A stretch of DNA of 64,000 nt from Crambe crambe (lineage: Eukaryota; Porifera; Demospongiae; Poecilosclerida; Crambeidae). The position numbers and the translations under genes are program-made. The stretch is from positions 6,399,488 to 6,463,487 of the forward strand of contig OZ004585.1 of the NCBI GenBank assembly GCA_963924555.1. Reading direction: 5' to 3'. Shown here piece by piece: positions 12,226 through 22,519 of this stretch (positions are counted from its first letter, which is position 1; each line of letters begins with the position of its first letter). Below the pieces are notes generated by a model. It saw only the letters and a program-made list of their open reading frames with translations, was not told where the DNA came from and ran no database searches.

Positions 12226-13269
12226 TTATTTACAACTACTCTGTTTGCATCTTTTAGGACGCATCTTCATTTGAATCTTGGTAAAATGGACAGGAGTTCT
12301 TGATGCAGTGTACCAGCCGACTTCGTAATCAGGGTGCAGTCTCGAAGGGTTTTGTGATGGGTACTTGCCATTGATATTGGAACGAACACAGGCATTGTAC
12401 CACCATGCACCGCCATGTACTATGGCACAGTTTTTACCTCCAACTGCATCATTATCACGATCTGGAGTACTGAAGGGCCTTCCATTTTGATAAGCCATAG
12501 CATCAAACGTGCTTCCTACACCATGAGCCTGTCCGATGGTTAGTCTGTAGTTGGTTTCAGCTCTGCCAACTCGGAATAGTTGGTAGGTCCACACCAGAGA
12601 TGGTTCTGTCTCATTCCCAATTTCAAATCTCACTTCTACATCTTCTCTGGTGGTAAGGCAGTGAATTCTTTCCAGTCCATACCAGAATTCTCCGTCAAGA
12701 TCTCCAAAGCCATGCACATAGTCAGTCCAGTTACGATAAAAGTCAACGGTACCATTAATCCTTCGCTGGATAACCAACCATTTCCCTCCATCTGTGTCCA
12801 TGTCACAGCGGGCACGGACTTTGCTACTTGCACCAAAGCTTGCTGGAGCATTACACATATCAGCCATTTCATAGCCACCAGAAGAGGCAAGAGGCATCAA
12901 ATCTTTTATCTGCAATAATGTAGACACTTAACGTACAAAGTGTAGGTCTAATATATAGCACCAAAATTAAATGGAGGTGGTCTCTTTACAGATGTCCAAA
13001 TCAATTATACAAGCACTTTGGGACATAACCAAGTAGTCAAAGAGAGATGGTCTCTGAATAGGGTTGTCTCTTAATTCAGGTTTCACCTAAGTTTGTCTCT
13101 AGCTTACCTGGCAGCAGTCATGATAGCCAGCTGTGTTACAGTTTTCCTTTGACGCAATCAGGTCCTGCAACAACTTCTGATGTCTCTGTCCACAATCGGA
13201 GGAACTCCCTTGCACTTCTACCATCAATGTCATCAAAAAAGTAGTAACTATTATGGTGATGACTCCCAT
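12226..13269 (-). CDS. Fibrinogen-related domain (FReD) protein, type A, copy 2
   Basis: Two exons: 13108-13269 and 12226-12909, phase 0, predicted 281 residues. The layout matches the copy at 8045-9157: hydrophobic MGVITIIVTTFLM start, stalk with SSDCGQRHQKLLQ and DCCQ, then a full FReD with [25 protein letters not shown] and HGGAWWYNAC. All residues usually needed for calcium binding and the two intradomain disulphides are present. In frame, the longer N-terminus seen at 39793 opens after a TAA with no ATG, so the start is the ATG at 13269. The protein is probably an extracellular lectin-like recognition molecule; ligand unknown. Confidence 0.82.
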
Positions 13270-13329
13270 AGTGATAAAGAATGATGATGAATTATGTCTT
13301 TCTCTTTCGAGCTCTTTTTATAGCTGCAT

Positions 13330-14209
13330 AGTAGCTAGCTAAGTATGTAGCTATGTATACATGCCATGGTCATCTCCTTCATTGCTTAAACCAATAAATA
13401 CATAGCTAAATACACTGCATGATCCATGGACATGCCTTCATGATACCTGTGTTGTTGTTTATGCTAGTGTAGGAAGTTATTGTTTACTTGTTTTGATATG
13501 ATTCCATTTTGAATGCATTGATCTTGTTTATGCTCCTCTTCTTGTTAGTGTAAGAATTAGCTAAGTTATAGTTTCTATGTTTCATGCTTTTGGATGTTCA
13601 TTGCTGAGTTTCAGTTACATAGACAATAACTCAGCTTGCATGCCTTCAGATACTCTTTTCTCTGTTTCATATTATACTTAGCTAGTTGGTGTATCATAAA
13701 AATATATCAAGTCATGTAACACCAATAAAAGGAGTACAGTGGAACCTCTGAAAAGGATACTTAGGTGAAAAGACCTTACTCTTTAATCTCAGAGGTTGTT
13801 GATGAATTATAGCTAATAGCTTGGAAAAGTCAGTGAAGGTGGTCTCCCCTGCAAGGAGTAGCATACATGTATGCTACGTATATAGCAGTTTTCGTCAGGT
13901 TAGATTTTTGTGTTTGGTAAGTAGTCGTCACATTAACATGCATGCTATGCGCACTAAGACAGATTTTTGATCATCGAGCAGCCAGTAGCGACTAGATCAG
14001 TATCCCTAACCCACAGCACTTTTTCAATGTTTTTTTCTTCCCTGGGATCCCGCATTAATTTTCTGGCTACATAAACACACAGCTAATATCATACATTAAA
14101 ATTATGCAAGTTAGTGAGTTAAATTATTATTATTAATATTAAAGTCATAGCTACATAAATTCCACTCTGAAGTTCCTTGCTTTTCTGAATCCACTTATCA
14201 GCATGAAAT
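13330..14209. repeat. Flank of duplication unit, no gene
   Basis: Third copy of the flank, close to 9230-10180. Shared strings include ttgcatgccttcagatactc and aatctcagaggttgttg. No supported gene. Confidence 0.65.
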
Positions 14210-15060
14210 ATTTGGTTTGCATCTTTTAATTAGGACGTAGCTACCTATCTTCATTTAAAATGTGATAGCTACAGTGTATACCAGCTGACTTCGAAATCAG
14301 GGTCCAGTCTCAGAGAGTTTTGTGATGGGTACTTGCCATTAATATTGGAATGAACACAGGCATTGTACCACTATGTCTGATAGCACAGCTATAGTACCAC
14401 TTTTGTCTGCATCATTTTCATGATCTGGAGTACTGAAGGGCCTTCCATTTTGATTAACCATTCTCTCAAACGTGCTTCAGGCCATATGTTCAGGCTAACC
14501 CAGACAGGCTCATGGTGTAGGAATTCCTACACCATGAGCCTGTCTAATGGTTAGCCTGTAGCTAGTTGTGGTTTCAGCTCCATCAACTCAGAATAGTTGG
14601 TAGGTCCATAACCAGCTCCATCTGTGTCCATGTCAGCCATGTCAGGTGTCCATATCAGGATGGGCATGCACTTGATCGAACTTTCAGGAGCTCTACATAT
14701 GTACATAGCTATCTCCAAGAGGCATTAAGTTTTTTATCTGCATCTAGGGATAGCTGCTTCACAGTTGGTTATCATGACTGAGTACAAAAACTTAATAATA
14801 ATTGCTAATAACTGCTAGCTAGCTAGCTGACTCAATAACTCTCATGCATGACATTGTTTATTTTTTTCTTCATTAGCTATATATATATATATTTTGAATC
14901 ACAACTTATAGCTAATAATTATGAGTCTGAGGTAGTTAGCTAGTTAATTATTATTATCACTGTTACACTATCGAATCCAGCAATAAGCATTGGTGTCTAT
15001 CTCCACAGTCCAAGGAGGAACTTCCACATATATACATGTGTTTGGAAACAACCATGATAC
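14210..15060 (-). pseudogene. FReD pseudogene, type B, with internal inversion
   Basis: FReD pieces at 14270-14620 include the SNINGK, HGG and FSTPD regions and the VGGAET segment in broken frames. A 40-base palindromic duplication around tacaccatgagcctgtct sits at about 14500-14545. Between about 14735 and 14967 the sequence is the reverse complement of the intron and exon-1 end of the 10.2-11.0 kb paralogue, so RDSCFTVGYHD reads on the plus strand. The rest of exon 1 (about 14970-15060) is back in the minus orientation. Confidence 0.75.
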
Positions 15061-15965
15061 GTAGTTAAAGAAGCAGACAACTAGGGACCAGCCTACAGTA
15101 TTATGCTTAAAATTTTACTGGGGCAAGTGCCTCAGTTGCCCTACTCCTCTGAATAGGTGAATTTCAGGAATATTAGCTATGTGAAGTGTTAGCTACCAAA
15201 TTTAAGTTTAAGGAAGCAAGCAATGGCATGAATCACATGTATCATTGGAATGCATGCAATAATGACATCTTATCAGTGTATTATAGCTAGCTACTATACA
15301 ACATGACTGAATAATCTTTAGGCTGAGTAAGTGTGTAAAGAAGAAAACTAGTAAGATTATGGAGCATATGCAGTCAAACAGGCATAATTAAAAGCAAAAT
15401 GGGTAACTTTTAGGCTCAAAGGCAAACAATTAGCATAATATATAGACTGATGCCTATACTGATAACTCCCATGGTCATGATGATGAGTATGACTGTATTG
15501 ATACATAGCTATGTATAATGTGTCTTCTTATTACCTACAGTGCTGGCTAACTCCTAGCATTATCTTAATTTAAAAAGAACATTTCTAGCTATATAGAATC
15601 GACGAATGAATGCATGTGTATGGTTTTAACCTTACTACGGTGGTTATCTAACCTGTTTTAATGACAATAAACATGTATCAATGCAGCAGGAAATCCAGCA
15701 TTATTAAATTATCCTTTATAGCTCTTAATTTTTGTCACATGGTTTAGGGATAATAATTATAGCAATAGTGTGGAAAGCATAATTGTCACATTGATACTGT
15801 AATGATGGTTGCATTAATCATGTCATGCATCATTATAATAAATTAATCAGTGGGAAAAAAATTTCAGAAATAGCTACTGGTAATAAAATCATTACTAGCT
15901 ACTATCCAAAATTTCAAAATAAATAAATCCTGTTTTTAATACATTTGCAGCTACGTAACATCTAG
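15061..15965. other. Non-coding spacer, no gene
   Basis: Spacer related to 11041-12225 and 18720-19330, e.g. cttatcagtgtattatagct and gtggaaagcataattgtca. No open frame with support. Confidence 0.55.
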
Positions 15966-17095
15966 CTAGCTAATTCTAATGGAGTCATTATTACAACTAC
16001 TTTGTTTGCATCTTTTAGGACGTATCTTCATTTGAATCTTTGTAAAATGGACGGGAGTTCTTGATGCAGTATACCAGCCAACAAGATAATCAGGATTAAG
16101 ACTTGGGGGGTCTTGAGATGGGTACTTGCCATTGATATTGGAAAAAACACAGGCATTGTACCACCAAGCACCACCATGCACTATGGCACAGTTTTTACCT
16201 CCAGCTGCATCATTATCACGATCTGGAGTACTGAAGGACATTCCATTTTGATAAGACATAGCATCGAATGTGCTTCCTACACCATGAGCCTGTCCGATGG
16301 TTAGCCTGTAGTTGGTTTCAGCTCTGCCAACTCGGAATAGTTGGTAGGTCCACACCAGAGATGGTTCTGTCCCATTCCCAATTTCAAATCTCACTTCTAC
16401 ATCTTCTCTGGTGGTAAGGCAGTGAATTCTTTCCAGTCCATACCAGAATTCTCCTTCAAGATCTCCAAAGCCATGCACATAGTCAGTCCAATTGCGATAA
16501 AAGTCAATGGAACCGTTAATCCTGCGCTGAATAACCAGCCATTTTCCTCCGTCTGTGTCCATGTCACAGCGGGCATGCACTTTGCTGCTTGCACCAAAGC
16601 TTGCTGGAGCATTACACATTATCAGCCATTTCATAGCCACCAGAAGAGGCAAGAGGCATCAAATCTTTTATCTGAAAATGTAGACAGTTAATAATATTAT
16701 ACTTTTTTATGCATAAGCCCAAGGCTGTGTAATACAAATTAAGTACCAAAGTTGCTAACCAACTGAACTCTTCACTCTTACAATTATATATAGCTAACCT
16801 GGCAGTAGTCATGATAGCCAGCTGTGTTACAGTTCTTACCTGGCAGCAGTCACGATAGCCAGCTGTGTTATAGTTCTCCTTCGATGCTATCAGATCCTGC
16901 AACAACTTCTGGTGTCTCTGTCCACAATCGGAGGAACTCCCTTGCACTTCTGCCACCATCGATGTCACAGAAGCAACTATAATCATGATGATGACTCCTA
17001 TAGTGATGAAGATAACAATAAGGATGATGATGAAAATGAAGAGTGATGCCTTTCTTTTTCGAATCTTATCAGCTCTTTTATATGCTTTCAGTCAT
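15966..17095 (-). pseudogene. FReD pseudogene, type A, nearly complete
   Basis: Exon 2 (15966-16677) is close to the open type A copies, but one extra T at about 16619-16620 shifts the frame at EMAD, just before the first FReD cysteine. Downstream, [10 protein letters not shown] to the C-terminus is intact in the shifted frame. In exon 1 a cysteine of the stalk is changed (ENYNTAG instead of ENCNTAG), and the end of the exon is tandemly duplicated (about 16793-16876), giving two splice donors. The start region has lost a few bases after ATGACTGAAAGC, which puts a stop before the membrane anchor. Several independent lesions make a full-length product unlikely. Confidence 0.8.
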
Positions 17096-17570
17096 ATCTC
17101 ACTCACTACATCTAATTATGTAATTATTAGCTAACTGTTGTAGCACTGATACACATGTCACAGTCATCTCTTAATTAACCTTCTAACATACGTACAATCA
17201 ACACATAGGCTACATGCTAAGCTAAGCATTCACGGTTGCATTATTGACACATCTAAATGGTTATGTCAGAAGTAATAGCAAAAGTAACTGAGTAATGAAG
17301 CCATACATGATATATATTCTTCAGTATGCATGAAGTAAACACACCTACGTATACACACAATGTTGTGACTTGTCACTTTGCATCCACGGGCATGCAGCTT
17401 TTCATGATGCCTGTGTTGTTGTTTATGCTATTTTAGAAGTTATTATTCACTCCTTTTGATGTGATTCCATTAATTATGGTTTTTGAATCTTGACTTCATG
17501 ATGCATCTTGTTTACACTCCTCTTATTAGTGTAAGACATTCATTTCTATGTTTCATGTTTACAACTACTT
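17096..17570. repeat. Flank of duplication unit, shortened
   Basis: Short version of the flank, most similar to 39800-40300 (cttttcatgatgcctgtgtt, ttttgatgtgattccatt). No gene. Confidence 0.6.
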
Positions 17571-18717
17571 TGTTTGCATCTTTTAGGATGTGTCTTCATT
17601 TGTAAAATGGACGGGAGTTCTTGATGCAGTATACCAGCCAACAAGATGATCAGGATTAAGACTCGTGGGGTTTGAGATGGGTACTTGCCATTAATATTGG
17701 AACGAACACATGCATTGTACCACCAAGCACCACCATGTACTATATAGCACAGCTACCACTTTTGTGTGCATCATTATCACGATCTGGAGTGCTGAAGGGC
17801 CTTCCATTTTGATAAGCCATAGCATCAAATGTGCATGAGCCTGTCCGATGGTTAGCTTGTAGTTAGCTAATTTCAGCTCCGCCAACTCGGAATAGTTGGT
17901 AGGTCCACACTAGAAATGGTTCTGTCCCATTCCCAATTTAGAATCTCACTTCTACATCTTTTCTGGTTATAAGACAGTGAATTCTTTCCAGTCCGTACCA
18001 GAATTCTCCTTCCAGATCTCCAAAGCCATGCACATAGTCAGTCCAATTGCGAAAGAAGTTAACAGAACCATTAATCCTGCGCTGGATAACCAGCCATTTT
18101 CCTCCATCTGTGTCCATGTCACAGCGGGCATGCACTTTACTTGAACTGAAGCTTTCAGGAGCTCTAAATACATCAGCCATTTCATATCTCTCAGTAACAG
18201 CAAGAGGCATTAAGTTCTTTATCTGTAACAGTGATAAATATTATGACATAATTAGCTAACTACATTGGAACCTGTTATAAAGGTCACTGTATAAGCAGGT
18301 CACCTTTCTATTATAACAGACAGAGATCAAAAGGGTTTTTATAGTGTACATTTCCACCTGAGTCAGCAGGCCAGCCCTTTATAACTTGCCGGACCGAGGG
18401 TGACCACTATAAGCCAGGTTCCACTGTACGTCACACTCATACTACGTAGCTAACTAAGTTGTGATCAATTTTTTTAATATGCACGAGAGTTATCTAGAAA
18501 TGCAGAGCTAGCTAGCCAGCTAATAGGGTAGCTAATTATTATTTCGTGTCACCTGGCAACAGTCATGGTAACCAGCTGTGAGGCAACTATCCCTAGATGC
18601 AATCAAATTCTGCAATAAGCGTTGGCGTCTCTCTCCACAGTCCAAGGAGGAACTTCCATCTGTGTTTGCTAGGAAAATGGACACCAGGATAATGAAGCTG
18701 ACAACTCCCGTGATCAT
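17571..18717 (-). pseudogene. FReD pseudogene, type B
   Basis: Exon 1 (18553-18717) is open: MITGVVSFIILVSIFLANTD, then the stalk with DCGERRQRLLQNL and DCCQ. Exon 2 (about 17571-18230) starts well (IKNLMPLAVTERYEMADV) but has Phe in place of the first FReD cysteine. It then ends at a nonsense codon where RFEIGNG should read (RF followed by TAA at about 17938). Beyond it, about a dozen bases are missing in the TIGQAHGVGSTF region near 17832. It is the last copy before the array is interrupted. Confidence 0.8.
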
Positions 18718-19548
18718 TCTCTTATTAGCTAGCTGAAGCATTTCTAGGAATTGCCTAATAAATGTGGTTTTAACCTTTATAGCTACAGTGGTTATCTTAC
18801 CTGTTTTAATAACAATAAACATGTAGCAATGCATGCCAGACAGCGTAGCTCTTATTATGATCAATGTGATTTGTATGCATGTATGTTTACATTACAGTAT
18901 CAATGACAATAATAATACTATGCTTTCCATAATGATTATTACTATAGCTACTTAAAAACCTGTGATCAAAATTAAGGGTTATAAGCATAATTATATATAG
19001 CTATTGTACATATTATTAATAATGGCTGAATTTCCTTCAAATTATAAACCAGCTCCATTTTAATGATAATACTTTTCTGTTCGAATTAGCTAATAAATAT
19101 TAAGCATTGAGATGACAATGCATGGGTCCACAATGCTCTATAGCTAGCTATAACAGATGCTGATCTTGCTAAACTTTCTACCACAGATAAGTTATTCTCA
19201 ATCATTTTCACGATGTCATCATGATACTAAATTAATCAATAGGAAATTTTTTACTGGTAACATTCAAATTTCGCTAATGAATAAGTTTCTAAATATATAA
19301 ATTTGCAGTTAATATCTAGCTAGCTAATTCTAATGGAGTCATTCACTTATTATTTACAACTACTTTGTTTGCATCTTGTACAGACAGACACACTGAGTAC
19401 TATTATATAACCCGGCTAATTATCTCGCACGTGCGGCTCCCCTGGCGCGCGCTAGCCCTGTGCACATGACTGTCCCGGACGTTGGGAACATGAGAACGTA
19501 TTATAATAACTAATCAACGACAAATACATTAACTGTTATGGAGATCAT

Positions 19549-19624
<76 letters not shown>

Positions 19625-20058
19625 ATAGTTACTATTATGGTACCAAACATGCACTTATCTTTAAATTTGTATTATATGTACATCTGTCGTATTCTTCAAA
19701 TCCTTTTGTGGATAAATAAAGGGAGTTTAATCAAGTGATTAACTCTTCTGTTCCAGTTTCTAGTGTTGGAGCTGGAGTATAGAAGTGGCTATAATAATGA
19801 AATGCATGTAGTTATTATGAAGTTGTAGCTATCTATAAATTATTTTATTAGGTAGCTATATGCCATGTACACTGCTCTACTGACAGCTGTATACAGCTTA
19901 CTAATTATTCATTATCAATTCCATTGAGAGATGCTCTATCGTGCTAGCTGCATATAGCACATGTTTTGAATAATGGTATAATTATTGCAGAGTGCTCATG
20001 CAAACTCAATGCTGAACACACATAGTTACAAATTCAGCCAAAAAAAAGTAATGATCAG
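18718..20058. other. Non-coding spacer with CT microsatellite
   Basis: 18720-19380 is FReD-array spacer DNA (also found near 38100-38700). At 19551-19620 lies a pure CT tract of 35 units. The open frame over it encodes only an artefactual Ser-Leu run. About 19690-19800 resembles 3440-3540 (agggagttt and ccagtttctagtgttggagc). No gene. Confidence 0.6.
19551..19620. repeat. (CT)35 microsatellite
   Basis: Uninterrupted CT dinucleotide repeat of 70 bases, likely polymorphic in length. Confidence 0.97.
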
Positions 20059-21804
20059 TTAAACTATAATAAGTTTCTGATCTTTTAGAATTATGTGCAA
20101 TAATTCAATCAGTTGGTGAATAAAAGCAGCTTCCATTGATCTATCGGATCTTAAATGTTTAGAAAAAATATTGAGCAGAAGTTGTACAAGTGCTGGCTGA
20201 TATCTTGTCTTGGCCTCAGATACCATCTCCATCCAGAGATTGACAACCCAATATTTTTTCTTTGGATCACCAGAGACAAATTTATTCTTGTGATAACCAG
20301 CAGGGACAATTTTAAACCTTCTGCTACTCTCATTGTCTTGATCTGTAACACTTCTCAGCTGTTTTTCGATGAAATCCGTCCATGACTCAACCATGCTGAT
20401 GTAATTCTGATCGGTTATGTTGGCAAATGTAAGCACAATGACAGCATGCTGCCATACCTCCTTCCCGAGAATGCTTGTGATATTTTCTAGATTTTTTTGA
20501 ATCACCATTCGGTCCTCTAAAATTGAAATACAGAAGAGAAAGAGACCCAATTTATCATGGTTGTAATTCTGACGAATGTCTTCAAGATACTGTAAACCTG
20601 GAGTATCCCATACACAACAGGTCACTTCTTCGTGTTTAAACTCTTTGAAGTAGGCTTTAGTAGTGCCAGGGTGTATGTCATTTCCTTCATCAATTTTTTT
20701 TCTTCCAAAAAATAGGGAATTGATGAGGGAAGTTTTTCCAGATCCCAATCCACCAGCAACCATGATGTCAACTGAGGAGCTCACTTTTTTCCAGTAATTG
20801 AGCAAAGTGTGATCGCCAGATTCATTAAATTTTATAACATGCTGAAGTGCATCGATATTTTTCAGCATTATTTCTTGAAGATTCAAAAAATTGCAAATGA
20901 AACCAATAATCTTCTTTCTTTCATTGGAGCATTGTATGCCTGAATCTAGAATTCGCTGCTGGTAAATGTGCTGATGGGATGTGATGAAGTGAACTAGCTT
21001 TACTCCATTGATAAGCTCTTCTTCGAAAATCTTGTGCAGGAGTACTCTCAGGACAACAGGTTTTGCAGCAGATTTAGCTGCATGAAGAATAGAAAACCAC
21101 ATGTCATGGATCCATGATGTTTCTCTTGGCTCTGTCTCCAAGTGGCTCTGGTTATGGTACCCTGCTGTGGTAATCTGGATATTTTGGACTAATTCCTTTG
21201 GTAAAATCTTGCTTTCAAGGTAGTCACGAATTTTTTTTTCCCACTCCTGCTGCCTCGCAGTATAGCGCTTTTTTATGCAATCTGAAGATTCTGGATCGAA
21301 TGAATCTTTGATGGTACCAATGCATAAATTAGCCTTCGTTAACACGATCACAGCATTCATCCAGAAAGCTTGGTTAAAAGTTTCTGTGAGCCTCCCCATG
21401 ACTGTGATATTTATGTCCTCACCTGTAAATCGACTCTTATCCATGTCTATAGCATAGAGCAGCACATCACACTCCCCTTTGCCGATCACCTTCAATTTGA
21501 TGTCATTTAGAGTTCTCTCATTTTCACTCTTTCCAAAAGTGAAACCAGGTGTATCCCATACAACTATTTCATCACCACCCATCCCAAAGGCAACTCTCTT
21601 GCTGGTAGTTGTACAAGAAGCTGTATCATCTCCTTCCAGGAACTGCCGCGGCTTCGAACTAGTCAATGAATTTGCTAAGGCTGACTTACCAGCCCCAGTC
21701 ATTCCAGTTATGACGATTTTCACCTTCGCGGAGCCTTTACACTGCTCCCATTCCTTAGCTTCTTTGAGAAGAGCTACTTCGGTATTAGCGTCCGAGCTAG
21801 ACAT
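20059..21804 (-). CDS. Tandem AIG1/GIMAP-like GTPase (two G domains)
   Basis: Single-exon gene of 581 residues. The first GTPase domain has the P-loop GMTGAGKS at residues 34-41, a switch threonine region (CTTTSKR) and DTPG at 84-87, followed by ANAVIVLTKANL-type strand and TKA-like base recognition. A second, more diverged domain starts near residue 345 with GGLGSGKT, then HPGTTKAY, WDTPGLQY and AVIVLTFANI. This order and the long C-terminal helices fit the AIG1/GIMAP group of septin-related GTPases, which in vertebrates and plants act in immune cells or defence. Two domains in one chain resemble GIMAP8-type duplications. It starts at the ATG at 21804, 39 bases from a 19-bp motif shared with the paralogue at 28965. 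Confidence 0.88.
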   Translation of the reverse strand: MSSSDANTEVALLKEAKEWEQCKGSAKVKIVITGMTGAGKSALANSLTSSKPRQFLEGDDTASCTTTSKRVAFGMGGDEIVVWDTPGFTFGKSENERTLNDIKLKVIGKGECDVLLYAIDMDKSRFTGEDINITVMGRLTETFNQAFWMNAVIVLTKANLCIGTIKDSFDPESSDCIKKRYTARQQEWEKKIRDYLESKILPKELVQNIQITTAGYHNQSHLETEPRETSWIHDMWFSILHAAKSAAKPVVLRVLLHKIFEEELINGVKLVHFITSHQHIYQQRILDSGIQCSNERKKIIGFICNFLNLQEIMLKNIDALQHVIKFNESGDHTLLNYWKKVSSSVDIMVAGGLGSGKTSLINSLFFGRKKIDEGNDIHPGTTKAYFKEFKHEEVTCCVWDTPGLQYLEDIRQNYNHDKLGLFLFCISILEDRMVIQKNLENITSILGKEVWQHAVIVLTFANITDQNYISMVESWTDFIEKQLRSVTDQDNESSRRFKIVPAGYHKNKFVSGDPKKKYWVVNLWMEMVSEAKTRYQPALVQLLLNIFSKHLRSDRSMEAAFIHQLIELLHIILKDQKLIIV

Positions 21805-21842
21805 AGTTGGATAAGGTCGGATAGGAAACGCCCATCATATGC

Positions 21843-21861
21843 GCCCATTGAGTTAATTGTC
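21843..21861 (-). promoter_or_regulatory. Shared promoter-proximal motif of the GTPase pair
   Basis: On the minus strand this reads GACAATTAACTCAATGGGC, followed a little later by GTTTCCT. An identical 19-mer followed by ATTTCCT occurs at 28593-28611, in the same orientation relative to the other GTPase gene. This suggests a core promoter or first-exon element kept from a common ancestor or shared by gene conversion. Confidence 0.55.
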
Positions 21862-21869
21862 GACGTCAC

Positions 21870-22510
21870 ACGTACACACAGGCGTACGTGCATCGATCAC
21901 TTCCTGAGCTGTATTCTATTTGCAGCGCGCCAATTACGCGCCTCTTAAAGAAGGCTGTTCAAGTGTCTTGAAACTTTCGTTTGTCTGACCCAGATACGGC
22001 GTGTACCTACCGGTTTTTTTCGTGGATCTAAGAGGTAAGCGTGTAAGCGTTCATGTTCATTGCTACTTCTACTGCAGAGGCGGAGGAACCACTGGGCACA
22101 AGGGGCATGTCCCCCCCCCCCCCCCTAAAAAAAAAAAAAAAATTAATAATTTGCTGCTAATAATAACTAGCTGCATGTTGCATGCTACCTTGTAATTGTT
22201 GTGATAAGAATGTTTTCTTCACACTTATACACATCGGTCCCCCCCAATTGAAATGATCTTCCTCCATCTCTGTACTGTATGTGGAAAAATGAGTCTATCT
22301 ATGAAAAAATAGCATTTACCTAGCAACTTGATTAAGGGTTACCCTTAAGTTGTTTTTTTTTGTTTGTTTTTTTGCGTCATATGTTAGTAACACGATAATG
22401 TTGAGGATAGTTTGCTAGATTGGCATTGGTAGAATGGTTCTGCTGAGTTTCAGGCACTAAACTTTCTTTACAGTGAATGGCCCAGTAGTTTATCGTGTTC
22501 ATTATGGTAG
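21870..22510. other. Non-coding, homopolymer runs
   Basis: Contains a poly-C run followed by poly-A at about 22110-22141. No open frame with support. It is the transition from the GTPase promoter into the transposon-like block. Confidence 0.5.
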
Positions 22511-22519
22511 AATGATTTT

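Noticed and set aside
19538..19738. Ser-Leu repeat protein
   Set aside because: Translation of the CT microsatellite.
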